A DNA stretch of 64,000 nt from an uncultured Clostridia bacterium (lineage in GTDB: Bacteria; Bacillota; Clostridia; Christensenellales; UBA1242). The translations under genes and the position numbers were made by a program. Below are positions 34,423-43,440 of this stretch, one piece after another (position 1 is the stretch's first letter; each line of letters starts with the position of its first letter). The notes beneath the pieces were generated by a model that worked only from the letters and a program-made list of their open reading frames with translations, had not been told where the DNA came from and made no database searches. The stretch covers positions 1 to 64,000 of the forward strand of contig CALVOG010000007.1 in the NCBI GenBank assembly GCA_944350265.1. The letters run 5' to 3'.

Positions 34423-34686
34423 ATGACTAATAAGGGTGAAATCATTGCAAAATTTAAGAGGTCGGAAAATGACACCGGTTCCGTTCAAGTGCAAGTTGCG
34501 CTTTTAACTGACCGCATTAATCATCTCACCGAACACCTTAAAAACAACCCGAAAGACAACCATTCAAGAAGAGGTCTTCTTCAAATGGTTGGTAAGAGAA
34601 AGGGTTTCTTGCAATATCTTAAAGACAGAGACATCGAGGCTTACAGACAACTTATTAAAGAATTGAACATAAGAGAAGTGAAGTAA
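34423..34686 (+). CDS. rpsO: 30S ribosomal protein S15
   Basis: S15 binds the central domain of 16S rRNA early in 30S assembly. The 87-residue product has normal length and the family segments [29 protein letters not shown] and [19 protein letters not shown] precedes the ATG. pnp follows on the same strand, the widespread rpsO-pnp arrangement. Confidence 0.98.
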   Translation: MTNKGEIIAKFKRSENDTGSVQVQVALLTDRINHLTEHLKNNPKDNHSRRGLLQMVGKRKGFLQYLKDRDIEAYRQLIKELNIREVK

Positions 34687-34694
34687 ATAAAAAA

Positions 34695-34727
34695 GAGGAG
34701 GCGTGCTTTTTTGTGCCCTCCTTTTCT
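34695..34727 (+). terminator. Hairpin between rpsO and pnp
   Basis: GGAGG pairs with CCTCC and is extended by GTGC/GTGC with wobbles around a T-rich loop, followed by TTTT. It may act as an attenuator or an RNase processing site between the two genes. Confidence 0.55.
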
Positions 34728-34756
34728 TTACAATAAATTTTCTTAAAGGAGTTTTT

Positions 34757-36856
34757 ATGCAAACAGAATTATCAAAAAAATTTAGGCTGGAAATCGGCGG
34801 AAAAGAGGTTACATTTGAAACAGGTGCGCTTTGTATGCAATCGAACGGCTCTTGCCTTGTGCGCTGTGGCGACACGGTGATTATGTGTAACGTGACAATG
34901 AGCGAAGAGCCAAAGCCGGGCATCGACTTTTTCCCTCTTTCGGTGGAATACCAAGAGAAAATGTATTCCGTTGGCAAAATTCCAGGTGGCTTTAAAAAGC
35001 GTGAGGGGCGTCCGTCCGACAAGGCGATTTTGGTTTCCCGCCTTATAGATAGACCTCTTCGTCCGCTTTTCCCAAAGGGATTTTTTAACGATGTTGTGGT
35101 GGTTGCAACCGCGCTTTCCATCGACCCTGACGTCAGCCCTGAACCGCTTGCAATGCTTGGCTCGTCCTTTGCGCTTTCGATAAGCGACATACCTTTCCAA
35201 GGTCCAACTGGCTCGGTGCTTGTTGGAATGGTGGACGGCAAGTTTATCATAAATCCAACTCAGGCAGAGCGCGAAAAGAGTGACCTTCACCTCACAGTTT
35301 CTGGCACTGAGGAGGCAGTTTTAATGGTGGAGGCGGGCGCAAATGAGGTGCCTGAGGAAGTGATTTTGGACGCCATTATGTTCGCGCACGAAGAGATAAA
35401 GAAAATTGTTAGGTTTATTAAAGATGTTAAGGCGAAAATCGGTAAGCCTGTGAACGAGAAGATTTCCTATTACACCATCCCTGAGGAAATTGATAAGGAC
35501 GTTCGCGCCTATGCAGATAAACTTTTGGACGACGCGCTTGACACATTCGATAGGCACGAGCGTCAAAAGCGCCAAGACGAAGTGAAGGAAAATGTTTTGG
35601 CTCATTTTGCTGAAACCTACCCTGAGAAAGAACGCGAAATTGGCGATGTTCTTTACAAAATGACCAAGGAAAAGGTGCGCGCTAAAATTTTGGATAAGGG
35701 AATCCGCCCAGACGGCAGAACGCTTGAGCAAATTCGACCAATTTGGTGCGAGGTGGGTGTGCTTCCTCGCGTTCACGGAAGTGCTGTTTTCACGCGTGGC
35801 GAAACGCAGGTTTTGTCCGCTTTAACTCTCGGCACAGTCAGCGATGTTCAACAACTCGACGGCTTGGATGATGAAGAGGTAAACCGCTATGTTCACCACT
35901 ATAATATGCCACCGTATGCAACGGGCGAGGCAAAGATGATTAGGGGGACGGGTAGGCGTGAGATTGGTCACGGCGCTCTTGCTGAACGTGCGCTTGAACC
36001 TGTTGTGCCGAAAGAGGATGTTTTCCCTTACGCACTTAGAATTGTCAGCGAAGTGCTTTCGTCAAACGGCTCGTCGTCAATGGCAAGTGTGTGCGGTTCC
36101 ACTCTTGCACTTATGGATGGTGGTGTGCCAATCTCAGCGCCTGTTGCGGGAATTGCTATGGGGCTTATTAAGGACGAAAAATCGAAAAAAGTTGCCGTTC
36201 TTTCCGATATTCAGGGGCTTGAAGATTTCCTTGGCGATATGGATTTTAAGGTTACGGGAACGACAAAGGGCGTGACTGCAATTCAAATGGATATCAAAAT
36301 TCACGGCATAGATAAGCCGATTTTGCTGGAAGCGCTCACCCGCGCGCGCATTGGCAGGATGTATATTATCGACAAACTCCTCGCGTGCATCGCTGAGCCT
36401 AGGGCAAGCATTTCGAAATATGCACCTAAGATTATCACTTTTGAGATTGACCCTGAAAAGATTAAGGATGTCATCGGCTCTGGCGGAAAAACTATCAACA
36501 AAATCATCGCTGAAACTGGCGTGAAAATTGATATTGAGGACGACGGAAGCGTGTTCATCGCCTCGGTGGATGAGGAAATGAATGAAAAAGCAAAGAAAAT
36601 CATCCTCTCTATCGTTGAAGATGTTGAAGTTGGCGATGTGTATGACGGAAAAGTTGTTCGAACCACAAATTTCGGCGCCTTTGTTGACCTTGGTATGGGT
36701 AAGGAAGGAATGATTCATATCTCAAAACTCTCCTCAAAGCGCGTTGAGAAAGTGGAGGACGTTGTTAAAATCGGCGACCAAGTTGAGGTTGAAGTTATAA
36801 AGATTGACGAAAAGGGCAGAATTGATTTAAAACGACTTGAAAAAAAAGAAGATTAA
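34757..36856 (+). CDS. pnp: Polyribonucleotide nucleotidyltransferase
   Basis: PNPase is a trimeric 3'-5' phosphorolytic exoribonuclease of the degradosome. The 699-residue product has the full domain order: a first RNase PH domain, a helical linker, a second RNase PH domain (GTGRREIGHGALAERAL), a KH domain (DVIGSGGKTINKI) near 565 and an S1 domain (VYDGKVVRTTNFGAFVDL) near 625. Start is ATG 34757 after AAAGGAG; the frame is open upstream, but that part lies in the rpsO-pnp hairpin. Confidence 0.98.
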   Translation: MQTELSKKFRLEIGGKEVTFETGALCMQSNGSCLVRCGDTVIMCNVTMSEEPKPGIDFFPLSVEYQEKMYSVGKIPGGFKKREGRPSDKAILVSRLIDRPLRPLFPKGFFNDVVVVATALSIDPDVSPEPLAMLGSSFALSISDIPFQGPTGSVLVGMVDGKFIINPTQAEREKSDLHLTVSGTEEAVLMVEAGANEVPEEVILDAIMFAHEEIKKIVRFIKDVKAKIGKPVNEKISYYTIPEEIDKDVRAYADKLLDDALDTFDRHERQKRQDEVKENVLAHFAETYPEKEREIGDVLYKMTKEKVRAKILDKGIRPDGRTLEQIRPIWCEVGVLPRVHGSAVFTRGETQVLSALTLGTVSDVQQLDGLDDEEVNRYVHHYNMPPYATGEAKMIRGTGRREIGHGALAERALEPVVPKEDVFPYALRIVSEVLSSNGSSSMASVCGSTLALMDGGVPISAPVAGIAMGLIKDEKSKKVAVLSDIQGLEDFLGDMDFKVTGTTKGVTAIQMDIKIHGIDKPILLEALTRARIGRMYIIDKLLACIAEPRASISKYAPKIITFEIDPEKIKDVIGSGGKTINKIIAETGVKIDIEDDGSVFIASVDEEMNEKAKKIILSIVEDVEVGDVYDGKVVRTTNFGAFVDLGMGKEGMIHISKLSSKRVEKVEDVVKIGDQVEVEVIKIDEKGRIDLKRLEKKED

Positions 36857-36937
36857 TAAAAAAGTATATGATTTAGTTTTATTAAACTTAAATCTTTATA
36901 AAATCAAAAATATTAATTTGTTATAAGGAGATTTGAA

Positions 36938-37810
36938 TTGGAGCTTTTTTGTTTAGAACATATTTTATTCATGGTGGTTATAGCCTTAATAATGGGATTA
37001 TCCATTTTCTTAATCTTAAAATTTGTTCCGAAAGAAAAAATGTTTATTCCTATTAAAATTTTAGCCGCAATAGGATTAATTTTAATTATAATATATCGAA
37101 TTGTAGTTGCAAAATCAAGAACATCAACATTTATTGACTTCTTGCCAGATACTTATTGTAGTATGATGGGGTTTATTATGCCTTTAGTTGTTTTGTTTTT
37201 TAAGCCAAACACTAAAATTTTTCAATATGCTCTATTTGCTGGAATGATAGGTGGACTATTAACTTATATATATCCTGATTTTATTGTTTATTTTGATACA
37301 ATGTTTAATATACATCCTTTTACTGGTTATTTGTATCATGTTTTTATGCTGTTTATTTTTTTAATTGCAATCATATCAAAGTATTTTGTTCCAACTTTTA
37401 AAAATTGGATTTCTTTACCAATAGGATTGGCATTTATGGTTGTTGTAGGAGTTTTTGGAAATAGTGTGCTTAATCAATCAAACAATATGTATTTAAATGC
37501 ACCTTTAATTGATGGAACAATTTTTACATGGTACATTGTCGGGATTTTATTTTTAGTGCTATACACATTGATTATTCAAATCTATGAGATGTGCACAATA
37601 GGACCGAAAGAATGGACAGTTGTTAAAGGTTGGAATTGTGTAATAAGTAAGTTTAAAGAAATAAAGTTCAAGACAAATATAGACAAAAGAAAAGCTCTTA
37701 AAAACGAAATTCAAAATAATACGGAAAATAAAAAAGTCGACAATGTTGAAATCTTGGCTTCTAGTTTAGATGGAAAAGAAGATATAAAAGATAAAAAAAC
37801 GAAAAAGTAA
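36938..37810 (+). CDS. YwaF/TMEM164-like membrane protein
   Basis: A 290-residue protein with six to seven membrane helices within residues 8-225 and a lysine-rich cytoplasmic tail. The segments LPDTYCSMMGFIMPLVVLF and a following G-G-L-L-T-Y-I-Y-P-D, then HPFTGYLYH, match the layout of the YwaF (TIGR02206) family, in which acidic and histidine residues lie in the membrane. Start appears to be TTG 36938, 7 nt after AAGGAG. Composition is clearly more AT-rich than pnp or alr, which suggests recent acquisition. The function is not established. Confidence 0.7.
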   Translation: MELFCLEHILFMVVIALIMGLSIFLILKFVPKEKMFIPIKILAAIGLILIIIYRIVVAKSRTSTFIDFLPDTYCSMMGFIMPLVVLFFKPNTKIFQYALFAGMIGGLLTYIYPDFIVYFDTMFNIHPFTGYLYHVFMLFIFLIAIISKYFVPTFKNWISLPIGLAFMVVVGVFGNSVLNQSNNMYLNAPLIDGTIFTWYIVGILFLVLYTLIIQIYEMCTIGPKEWTVVKGWNCVISKFKEIKFKTNIDKRKALKNEIQNNTENKKVDNVEILASSLDGKEDIKDKKTKK

Positions 37811-37840
37811 AAAATTATAAGCAATGATATTATTTTTTAG

Positions 37841-37870
37841 CACTTTAACGATAAGTTAGGGTGTTTTTTT
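37841..37870 (+). terminator. Terminator after the YwaF-like gene
   Basis: CACTTTAAC and GTTAGGGTG pair over 9 bp with two G-T pairs, followed by a T-run. Confidence 0.65.
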
Positions 37871-37904
37871 ATGTAAGAAATACTTTTTCTTATTCTAAAC
37901 ACTT

Positions 37905-38909
37905 TTATTTTTTATTTGAGGTGATTTTTTTTACCGTGCCACGAAGATTTGAAAAGTTTGTGAGAATTTCATATGGAATGGTCTTAGCCCTTTTTGCGAG
38001 GTATGAGGCGTCACTCATCACCAAAACCTCATCGCCAACACTCACACTTTTATCAATCTTAACAAAAAAGGCGTCCATACAAATATTTCCCACCGCCTCG
38101 AACCTCTTGCCGTTAATTTCCACCGAAAAGTTTTGAGAGAGCGCACGCATAAGCCCGTCGCCATAACCAACATTGACAACGCCGAAAAAATCCGCCTTTT
38201 TCACGCGGTATTTCTTGCCATAGCCGATATATTCGCCACTTTTAGCGTAAAAAATTTTGGTTATATGCGAAACAATGCTCATAACCGGCATTCGATTTTT
38301 CTCATAGCCATACGCGCCAATCCCCAGGCGAATTGCGTCGTAGGAAAATGGATAGTTATATATCCCACTACCGCCAAAACAAACGGGCGCTGGGCGAGAG
38401 ATAAGTTTTCTTAAATTGCAAAATCTTTCGTATTGCCTTTTAGTGCGGGTAGGGTCGCGGGTGTCGGGGAAGTGGGTGTAGATGGATTTAAGTTCAACCT
38501 CGTTTGCTTCCAAAATGTTATTCATACTTTTCAAAACAATCTCGCTTTTGGTGCCAAATCGGTTCATTCCAACGTTTATTGCAAGATGTATTTTGCAACC
38601 ACAGTCAATCGCCTTTCTCAAATCTTCCTCATTATCCACAATAATTTCAACACCTCCCTCTCGGCAGGCGTTAAGGTTTGTGGCGGGGGCAAATATGATG
38701 ATTCGTTTATCACAAAAATTTCTCACCACCTCTGCCTCACGCTCGCTCACCACGCCAAACGCGTCAACATACGCGGACGTTAACGACACAATCTCTTTAA
38801 CTCCGTGTCCGTAGGCGTTTGATTTAACCATCAAAACCACTTTTTTGCTTTGGTAGCAAGCAAGATTATACCTGAGCGCGTCGAGGTTTAAGCATTTAAA
38901 ATTTTCCAT
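37905..38909 (-). CDS. alr: Alanine racemase
   Basis: Alr is the PLP enzyme that makes D-alanine for Ddl. The 334-residue product is slightly short for the family. It has the PLP lysine in MVKSNAYGHG (Lys29), GMNRFG, RLGIGAYGY, the catalytic tyrosine region NVGYGDG, and the substrate-site CMDAF segment. On the minus strand a TATATA box ends about 5-7 nt before the ATG and there is no ribosome site, so a leaderless message is predicted. Confidence 0.93.
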   Translation of the reverse strand: MENFKCLNLDALRYNLACYQSKKVVLMVKSNAYGHGVKEIVSLTSAYVDAFGVVSEREAEVVRNFCDKRIIIFAPATNLNACREGGVEIIVDNEEDLRKAIDCGCKIHLAINVGMNRFGTKSEIVLKSMNNILEANEVELKSIYTHFPDTRDPTRTKRQYERFCNLRKLISRPAPVCFGGSGIYNYPFSYDAIRLGIGAYGYEKNRMPVMSIVSHITKIFYAKSGEYIGYGKKYRVKKADFFGVVNVGYGDGLMRALSQNFSVEINGKRFEAVGNICMDAFFVKIDKSVSVGDEVLVMSDASYLAKRAKTIPYEILTNFSNLRGTVKKITSNKK

Positions 38910-39040
38910 AGTTTTATATATAAATTAACGCTATTTTTTGTGAAAATATTTTGTCGAAATTTGTCGAAAATGTGACGCCCTTTTGCCGTCAATTATGTGT
39001 AATTTTGCCGTATATTTAGTAAAATCTCATTAGGAGGCGA

Positions 39041-39226
39041 ATGATGATTAAGCCACGGTATACGTTAAGGATTTCCCAAAATTTGCAAGCAAAACTCACC
39101 TACACTGCAAATTACAACGGTCGCTCGAAAAACAAGGAAATTGAATATGCCATAAAAAGATATTTGGCGGATTTCGAGCGGTTGCACGGGGAAATTGATG
39201 TTAAAAAAGAAATAAATTTTCAATAA
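39041..39226 (+). CDS. Arc-type ribbon-helix-helix protein
   Basis: A 61-residue basic protein. The N-terminus KPRYTLRIS forms the DNA-binding strand, followed by QNLQAKLTYTANYNGRSKNK and EIEYAIKRYLADFE as the two helices, the pattern of Arc/MetJ repressors. TAGGAGG precedes adjacent ATG codons at 39041 and 39044. No toxin or prophage neighbour is seen; its target is unknown. Confidence 0.78.
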   Translation: MMIKPRYTLRISQNLQAKLTYTANYNGRSKNKEIEYAIKRYLADFERLHGEIDVKKEINFQ

Positions 39227-39241
39227 ATAACGAAAAAATAA

Positions 39242-39270
39242 TTGACTTTTAAAAAAATGTGTTGTATAAT
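39242..39270 (+). promoter_or_regulatory. tRNA-Lys promoter
   Basis: TTGACT at 39242-39247, 17 bp, and TATAAT at 39265-39270 make one of the strongest promoters in the window. The tRNA begins about 105 nt past the expected start. The leader between them can fold into a long hairpin (CGCCA near 39317 with TGGCG near 39357, and an inner GCGT/ACGC). Confidence 0.75.
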
Positions 39271-39381
39271 ACACATAGTTTTTCGTCAAGTTGCTTGCAC
39301 GGTTAAACAGAGGCGCCAGATAAAGTTTTTTGCGTTTGCTTGTTAGGCAGGACGCTTGGCGGGAAATAGTTGCTTGCTTTT

Positions 39382-39457
39382 GGGTTGCTAGCTCAGTTGG
39401 TAGAGCATTCGACTCTTAATCGAAGGGTCCGGGGTTCGAGCCCCCGGCAACCCACCA
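39382..39457 (+). tRNA. tRNA-Lys (CTT)
   Basis: 76 nt including an encoded CCA. The acceptor stem is GGGTTGC with GCAACCC, the D-loop segment is AGCTCAGTTGGTAGAGC, the anticodon loop is CTCTTAA (anticodon CTT) closed by TCGA pairs, and the T-loop is GGTTCGAGCC. It carries its own strong promoter upstream. Confidence 0.97.
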
Positions 39458-39589
39458 AAAGAAAACTGGGAGGATGCCTAGTTTTTTTGTTGCCTTCGAA
39501 CCCTTTTCCTCGGCTACTTATTTTTTTTCACTTTTACTATTGTATATTCTTTCAAATAATGTTAAAATGAAAACAGGTTTGGAGGATAT

Positions 39590-40570
39590 ATGGATTTTGT
39601 GTTCAAAGGAGTAGATTTTGAAAAGCGGGAGAATGAGGCGCTTCTTTTTCGCTTTGTTAAACTTTATTCTTACTATATTTCGGGCGGAAATTTTATCTAT
39701 AACACCACCAAAAAGGCGCTTGATAAGAAGTTTAAAACGATAAAAAATGAGGTGGCATATCTTGCCGAAAAGGGTGCGAACAATGCGCTGTCTTTCTATC
39801 TTCATCACACTCCAATAGAGGAAAGGGAGGAGCTTTTGGTAAAGCGCGCGCTGGCGATTGAAAAGAAGCCTCTCAAAACACCAGAAGAGTGGGAGGTTGT
39901 TGCTGGGCTTCATTTTTACGACAAGGTGTATGTGATGATAAACGGCATCGACACGGTTGAAAAACTGCACGATGCGCTTGCCTATTCGTGGACAAGGTTC
40001 GACGAGTTAGAAAACGAGTATTTTCACGGGCGCTACGTGGATGTTTTCACAAACGAGAAATTTGAGAAGAAGGAGTTTGCAGGAGTGGTTCTCTCCGACC
40101 TTGGCAGATGCAAGTGGCTTCTTGAGCGAATGAAGGATGAGGCATACACCGACGCCATCCGCCACGCGCAGATTGGTTATTATGGGCGATTTTTGCAAAG
40201 CGGAGATGTGAAAGATGCGGTGTGCTTTTTGGAGTTCTATCAAAATCCTTACGACCTCTATTTGCCAAAAGAAGAAACGAAAGAGATTTTGGGAGTGAAT
40301 TTTTTGCACGGCATTGATGGCTTTTATAGCATTTTGAAGAGCGAATATAAAAAGCAAAGGCGCGCCGACCTTGTTGCTAAGATTACGCGTAAGGAAACAG
40401 AGAAAAAGTCGGCGCTTGATGGGTTTGCTTTTGCCCGCGCGCTGAATATTTTGGGTAAAGAAGGTGGTTTTCTTGGTTGCATTAAATTCGACAAATTAAT
40501 TAACGGCGATTTTATGAAACTTGCGCTTAAAGACGATAAATTTGAAGCGGAAAAAGTGTCTTCGAAGTGA
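39590..40570 (+). CDS. Conserved-looking cytoplasmic protein, unknown
   Basis: A 326-residue soluble protein with GGAGG before the ATG. It is helix-rich, with many aromatic and charged residues (EREELLVKRALAIEK, RCKWLLERMKDEAYTD). No signal, membrane segment or known catalytic motif is visible, and I do not recognise the family. It lies between tRNA-Lys and rsmD, each with its own promoter. Confidence 0.78.
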   Translation: MDFVFKGVDFEKRENEALLFRFVKLYSYYISGGNFIYNTTKKALDKKFKTIKNEVAYLAEKGANNALSFYLHHTPIEEREELLVKRALAIEKKPLKTPEEWEVVAGLHFYDKVYVMINGIDTVEKLHDALAYSWTRFDELENEYFHGRYVDVFTNEKFEKKEFAGVVLSDLGRCKWLLERMKDEAYTDAIRHAQIGYYGRFLQSGDVKDAVCFLEFYQNPYDLYLPKEETKEILGVNFLHGIDGFYSILKSEYKKQRRADLVAKITRKETEKKSALDGFAFARALNILGKEGGFLGCIKFDKLINGDFMKLALKDDKFEAEKVSSK

Positions 40571-40650
40571 TGTATTAAAATTATAAGATTTTAAAATGGC
40601 GAGGCTAAAATCTGTTTTACTTTCCTTTTCTAATTTGATATAATAAAAAA

Positions 40651-41175
40651 ATGAGAGTTGATTCGGGGATATTTAAGGGGCGTCGGCTTTTGGAGAATAA
40701 GTTTGAGCATATTCGTCCAACCACCGACAAAGTGCGACAGGCGCTCTTCACAAAACTGCAATTTTTTCTGCCGAATAAGAGGGTTTTGGACCTTTTTTGT
40801 GGCACGGGCGCACTTGGAATTGAGGCGCTTTCACGCGGGGCGAGCGAGGTTGTGTTCGTGGATAAGGACGCAAGAAGTGCTTCTATGACGCGGGAAAATT
40901 TGAAGAATTTGGGCGTGAAGGCGAAAGTTATTCGCTGTGATGCAGTTAGGTTTGTTGAGAGTTGTGAGGAAAGGTTCGACCTAATCATTTTGGACCCACC
41001 TTATAAAAGCGGACTATATGAAAAGATTGTTCCTAAACTTTTTCCGCTTCTTGAAGAGGACGGGATAATCGTTTGCGAACACGACAAAAAGGATGTTTTC
41101 AACTATTCGCCCTTTGCCATATACGACGAAAAACGATATGGCAACACGGTTTTAACCTATCTTTGCAAAAACTAA
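40651..41175 (+). CDS. rsmD: 16S rRNA (guanine(966)-N2)-methyltransferase
   Basis: RsmD methylates G966 of 16S rRNA. The 174-residue product has RPTTDKVRQALF at the N-terminus, the SAM loop LDLFCGTGALGIEALSRGA and the catalytic LDPPY. A TATAAT at 40639-40644 ends exactly 6 nt before the ATG, with TTTACT 17 bp further up and no ribosome site, so it is another predicted leaderless gene. In many Firmicutes coaD follows; it does not here. Confidence 0.94.
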   Translation: MRVDSGIFKGRRLLENKFEHIRPTTDKVRQALFTKLQFFLPNKRVLDLFCGTGALGIEALSRGASEVVFVDKDARSASMTRENLKNLGVKAKVIRCDAVRFVESCEERFDLIILDPPYKSGLYEKIVPKLFPLLEEDGIIVCEHDKKDVFNYSPFAIYDEKRYGNTVLTYLCKN

Positions 41176-41245
41176 AAAATTTTGTCAATTCGTTTGGAAA
41201 AATCGGCGAAATTTGCTAAAATAGATAGGGTTAAAAGGAGAAAAA

Positions 41246-41917
41246 ATGGATAATTGTGTTAAAAATATGAGTGGCTTTGGTCCTTCTCCTATCCCGCAAG
41301 AGGGAGAGTGGACGCAAACCAAGGAGATTACAGAAATCTCTGGCTTTTCGCACGGATGCGGTATGTGCGCGCCTCAACAAGGATGTTGCAAACTGACGCT
41401 TAACGTGAAAAATGGCATTATTAAGGAGGCGCTGGTTGAAACCATCGGTTGCAGTGGTATGACTCACTCGGCGGCGATGGCGGGCGAAATCCTCATCGGC
41501 AAAACGCTTTTAGAGGCGCTTAACACCGACCTTGTGTGCGACGCTATCAATGACGCTATGAAGAATTTGTTTTTGCAACTTGTTTATGGCAGAAGTCAGT
41601 CCGCTTTTTCGCTTGGCGGATTGGAAGTTGGCGCGTCGATGGAAGATTTGGGGAAATATAAAACAAGTCAGGTTGGAACAATTTTTTCCACCGACAAGAC
41701 TGGTGTGAGATATCTCAATCTCACCGAAGGCTACATCACCAGAATGGCGCTTGATGAAAACGACGAGGTGATAGGTTACGAATATGTCAACCTTGGGCTT
41801 CTTTTAAAAAATTTGAAGAGCGAAGAAAAGTGCAAGCAGGCGTTTGAAAAGTCGATTAAAACCTATGGTAGATTTGCCGACGGCAAGAAATTTGTTGACC
41901 CAAGGAGCGAAAAATGA
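41246..41917 (+). CDS. NifU/IscU-like scaffold protein paired with GGGtGRT
   Basis: A 223-residue cysteine-containing protein. A CGMCAPQQGCC cluster lies near residues 38-48, and ETIGCSGMTHSAAMAGEIL resembles the IscU/NifU-type scaffold fold. In Clostridia such proteins are annotated as iron-sulfur assembly scaffolds beside GGGtGRT proteins. The next gene overlaps it by 4 nt (ATGA), so the two are made together. An Fe-S or other metal-cofactor role is likely but unproven; the N-terminal half is not typical IscU. Confidence 0.75.
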   Translation: MDNCVKNMSGFGPSPIPQEGEWTQTKEITEISGFSHGCGMCAPQQGCCKLTLNVKNGIIKEALVETIGCSGMTHSAAMAGEILIGKTLLEALNTDLVCDAINDAMKNLFLQLVYGRSQSAFSLGGLEVGASMEDLGKYKTSQVGTIFSTDKTGVRYLNLTEGYITRMALDENDEVIGYEYVNLGLLLKNLKSEEKCKQAFEKSIKTYGRFADGKKFVDPRSEK

Positions 41918-42885
41918 AAAATACTTCCGTTGAAACAATGAAAAAGTATAATTTCAACTCTGTTGAAGATGTGAAAAAATATTGCTTAGATTTTAACATT
42001 GATGTGGAAAAAATCGTTAGAGAAATTCAACCGATTTGCTTTGATAATGCGGTTGAGGCGTATGCGCTCGGCACGGCGATTGCGCTTAAATCAAACGTGG
42101 AAAGCGCGTGCGAGGCAGCAGAAAAAATTGGCGAGGGGCTTCAAGCATACTGCACATTGGGCTCGGTTGCCGATGAAAGAAAAATTGGCTTAGGGCACGG
42201 CAATTTGGCGTCCCGCCTTTTGGATGAGAATACAAAATGCTTTTGCTTTTTAGCGGGACACGAAAGTTTTGCGGCAGCAGAAGGGGCGATGGGTATTGCT
42301 AGAACTGCCAACAAAATTCGAAAAACTCCGCTTAAAGTTATTTTGAGCGGACTTGGAAAGGATGCGGCTTACATCATTGCGCGCATAAACGGCTTCACAT
42401 TTGTGAACACGATTTTTGATAGAGAAAAGCAGGAACTCAAAATTTTGGGCGAAAAAAGGTTTTCAAACGGCGAGCGTGCGGATGTGAAGATTTATGGTGC
42501 ATACGACGTCAGCGAGGGCGTTGCCATTATGAAGCACGAAAAGGTTGATGTTTCAATAACGGGAAATTCCACCAACCCGCTTCGTTTTCAACACCCGGTT
42601 GCTGGCACATATAAAAAATGGTGCAACGAGAATGGTAAGAAATATTTTTCGGTTGCGTCAGGTGGCGGAACGGGAAGAACTCTTCACCCAGACAATATGC
42701 GATGCGGTCCAGCAAGTTATGGTATGACCGACACGATTGGAAGAATGCACAGCGACGCTCAGTTTGCTGGTTCCTCTTCGGTGCCGGCACACGTTGCGAT
42801 GATGGGCTTTATTGGTATGGGTAACAACCCGATGGTGGGCGCGACGGTTTCGCTTGCTGTTGCGGTTGCTTTGAGTAAGAAATAA
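41914..42885 (+). CDS. GGGtGRT protein
   Basis: A 323-residue protein of the GGGtGRT family, named for the motif GGGTGRT, which is seen here in ASGGGTGRTLHPDNM near residues 249-263. Other conserved-looking parts are GLGHGNLASRLL and FLAGHESFAAAEGAMG. The family is common in anaerobic Firmicutes and nearly always linked to an IscU-like gene, as here, but its biochemical function is not settled. It starts inside the stop codon of its partner. Confidence 0.88.
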   Translation: MKNTSVETMKKYNFNSVEDVKKYCLDFNIDVEKIVREIQPICFDNAVEAYALGTAIALKSNVESACEAAEKIGEGLQAYCTLGSVADERKIGLGHGNLASRLLDENTKCFCFLAGHESFAAAEGAMGIARTANKIRKTPLKVILSGLGKDAAYIIARINGFTFVNTIFDREKQELKILGEKRFSNGERADVKIYGAYDVSEGVAIMKHEKVDVSITGNSTNPLRFQHPVAGTYKKWCNENGKKYFSVASGGGTGRTLHPDNMRCGPASYGMTDTIGRMHSDAQFAGSSSVPAHVAMMGFIGMGNNPMVGATVSLAVAVALSKK

Positions 42886-42922
42886 AAAATCACTATTTAT
42901 CAAAAAAATAGCAGGAGTCGAT

Positions 42923-43432
42923 ATGCAAGAGTTTATTTTTAGACCGGTTACTTTATATGATGAAAAAATAGTTATGGATTATAGAAATGAATTTTTGCAA
43001 ACCGATTTTGTAATTAAAGGCACAAAAAATTTAGAAAATTTTAAAAACTATCAAGATTTTTATAGAAATTTAGAATTGAAGAAAGAAAATGAACCAAATA
43101 TAAATCAATATCTTCTAATTCGAAAAACAGATAGCAAACTTGTTGGTATGGCAATTATAAGAAAAGAGTTGACCGAAACCAATATTCTGACTGGTGGAAA
43201 TATTGGACTTGGAATAAGACCGAGCGAAAGAAGAAAGGGGTACGGAGATATAATTTTAAAATTTTCACTTGAAGAATGTAAAAAAATAGGAATGAAAAAG
43301 GTTTTGATAACTTGCAGAGACGAAAATATAGCAAGCGCAAAAAATATTGAAAAGAATGGCGGAAAATTTGAAAGAACTGCAGTAAGCAAAGTTACTGGTG
43401 CGTTGTGCCGAAGGTATTGGATAAATTTATAG
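42923..43432 (+). CDS. GNAT-family N-acetyltransferase
   Basis: A 169-residue acetyltransferase. The acetyl-CoA pyrophosphate loop RPSERRKGYG lies near 95-104, and the C-terminal half has the ASAKNIEKNGG helix of motif B. The acceptor substrate is unknown. GCAGGAG precedes the ATG. It ends 8 nt before tyrS and probably shares its transcript. Composition is more AT-rich than its neighbours. Confidence 0.88.
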   Translation: MQEFIFRPVTLYDEKIVMDYRNEFLQTDFVIKGTKNLENFKNYQDFYRNLELKKENEPNINQYLLIRKTDSKLVGMAIIRKELTETNILTGGNIGLGIRPSERRKGYGDIILKFSLEECKKIGMKKVLITCRDENIASAKNIEKNGGKFERTAVSKVTGALCRRYWINL

Positions 43433-43440
43433 GAGAAAAT

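Noticed and set aside
42886..43440. T-box riboswitch before tyrS
   Set aside because: The space is filled by an acetyltransferase gene and no T-box consensus or specifier stem is visible.
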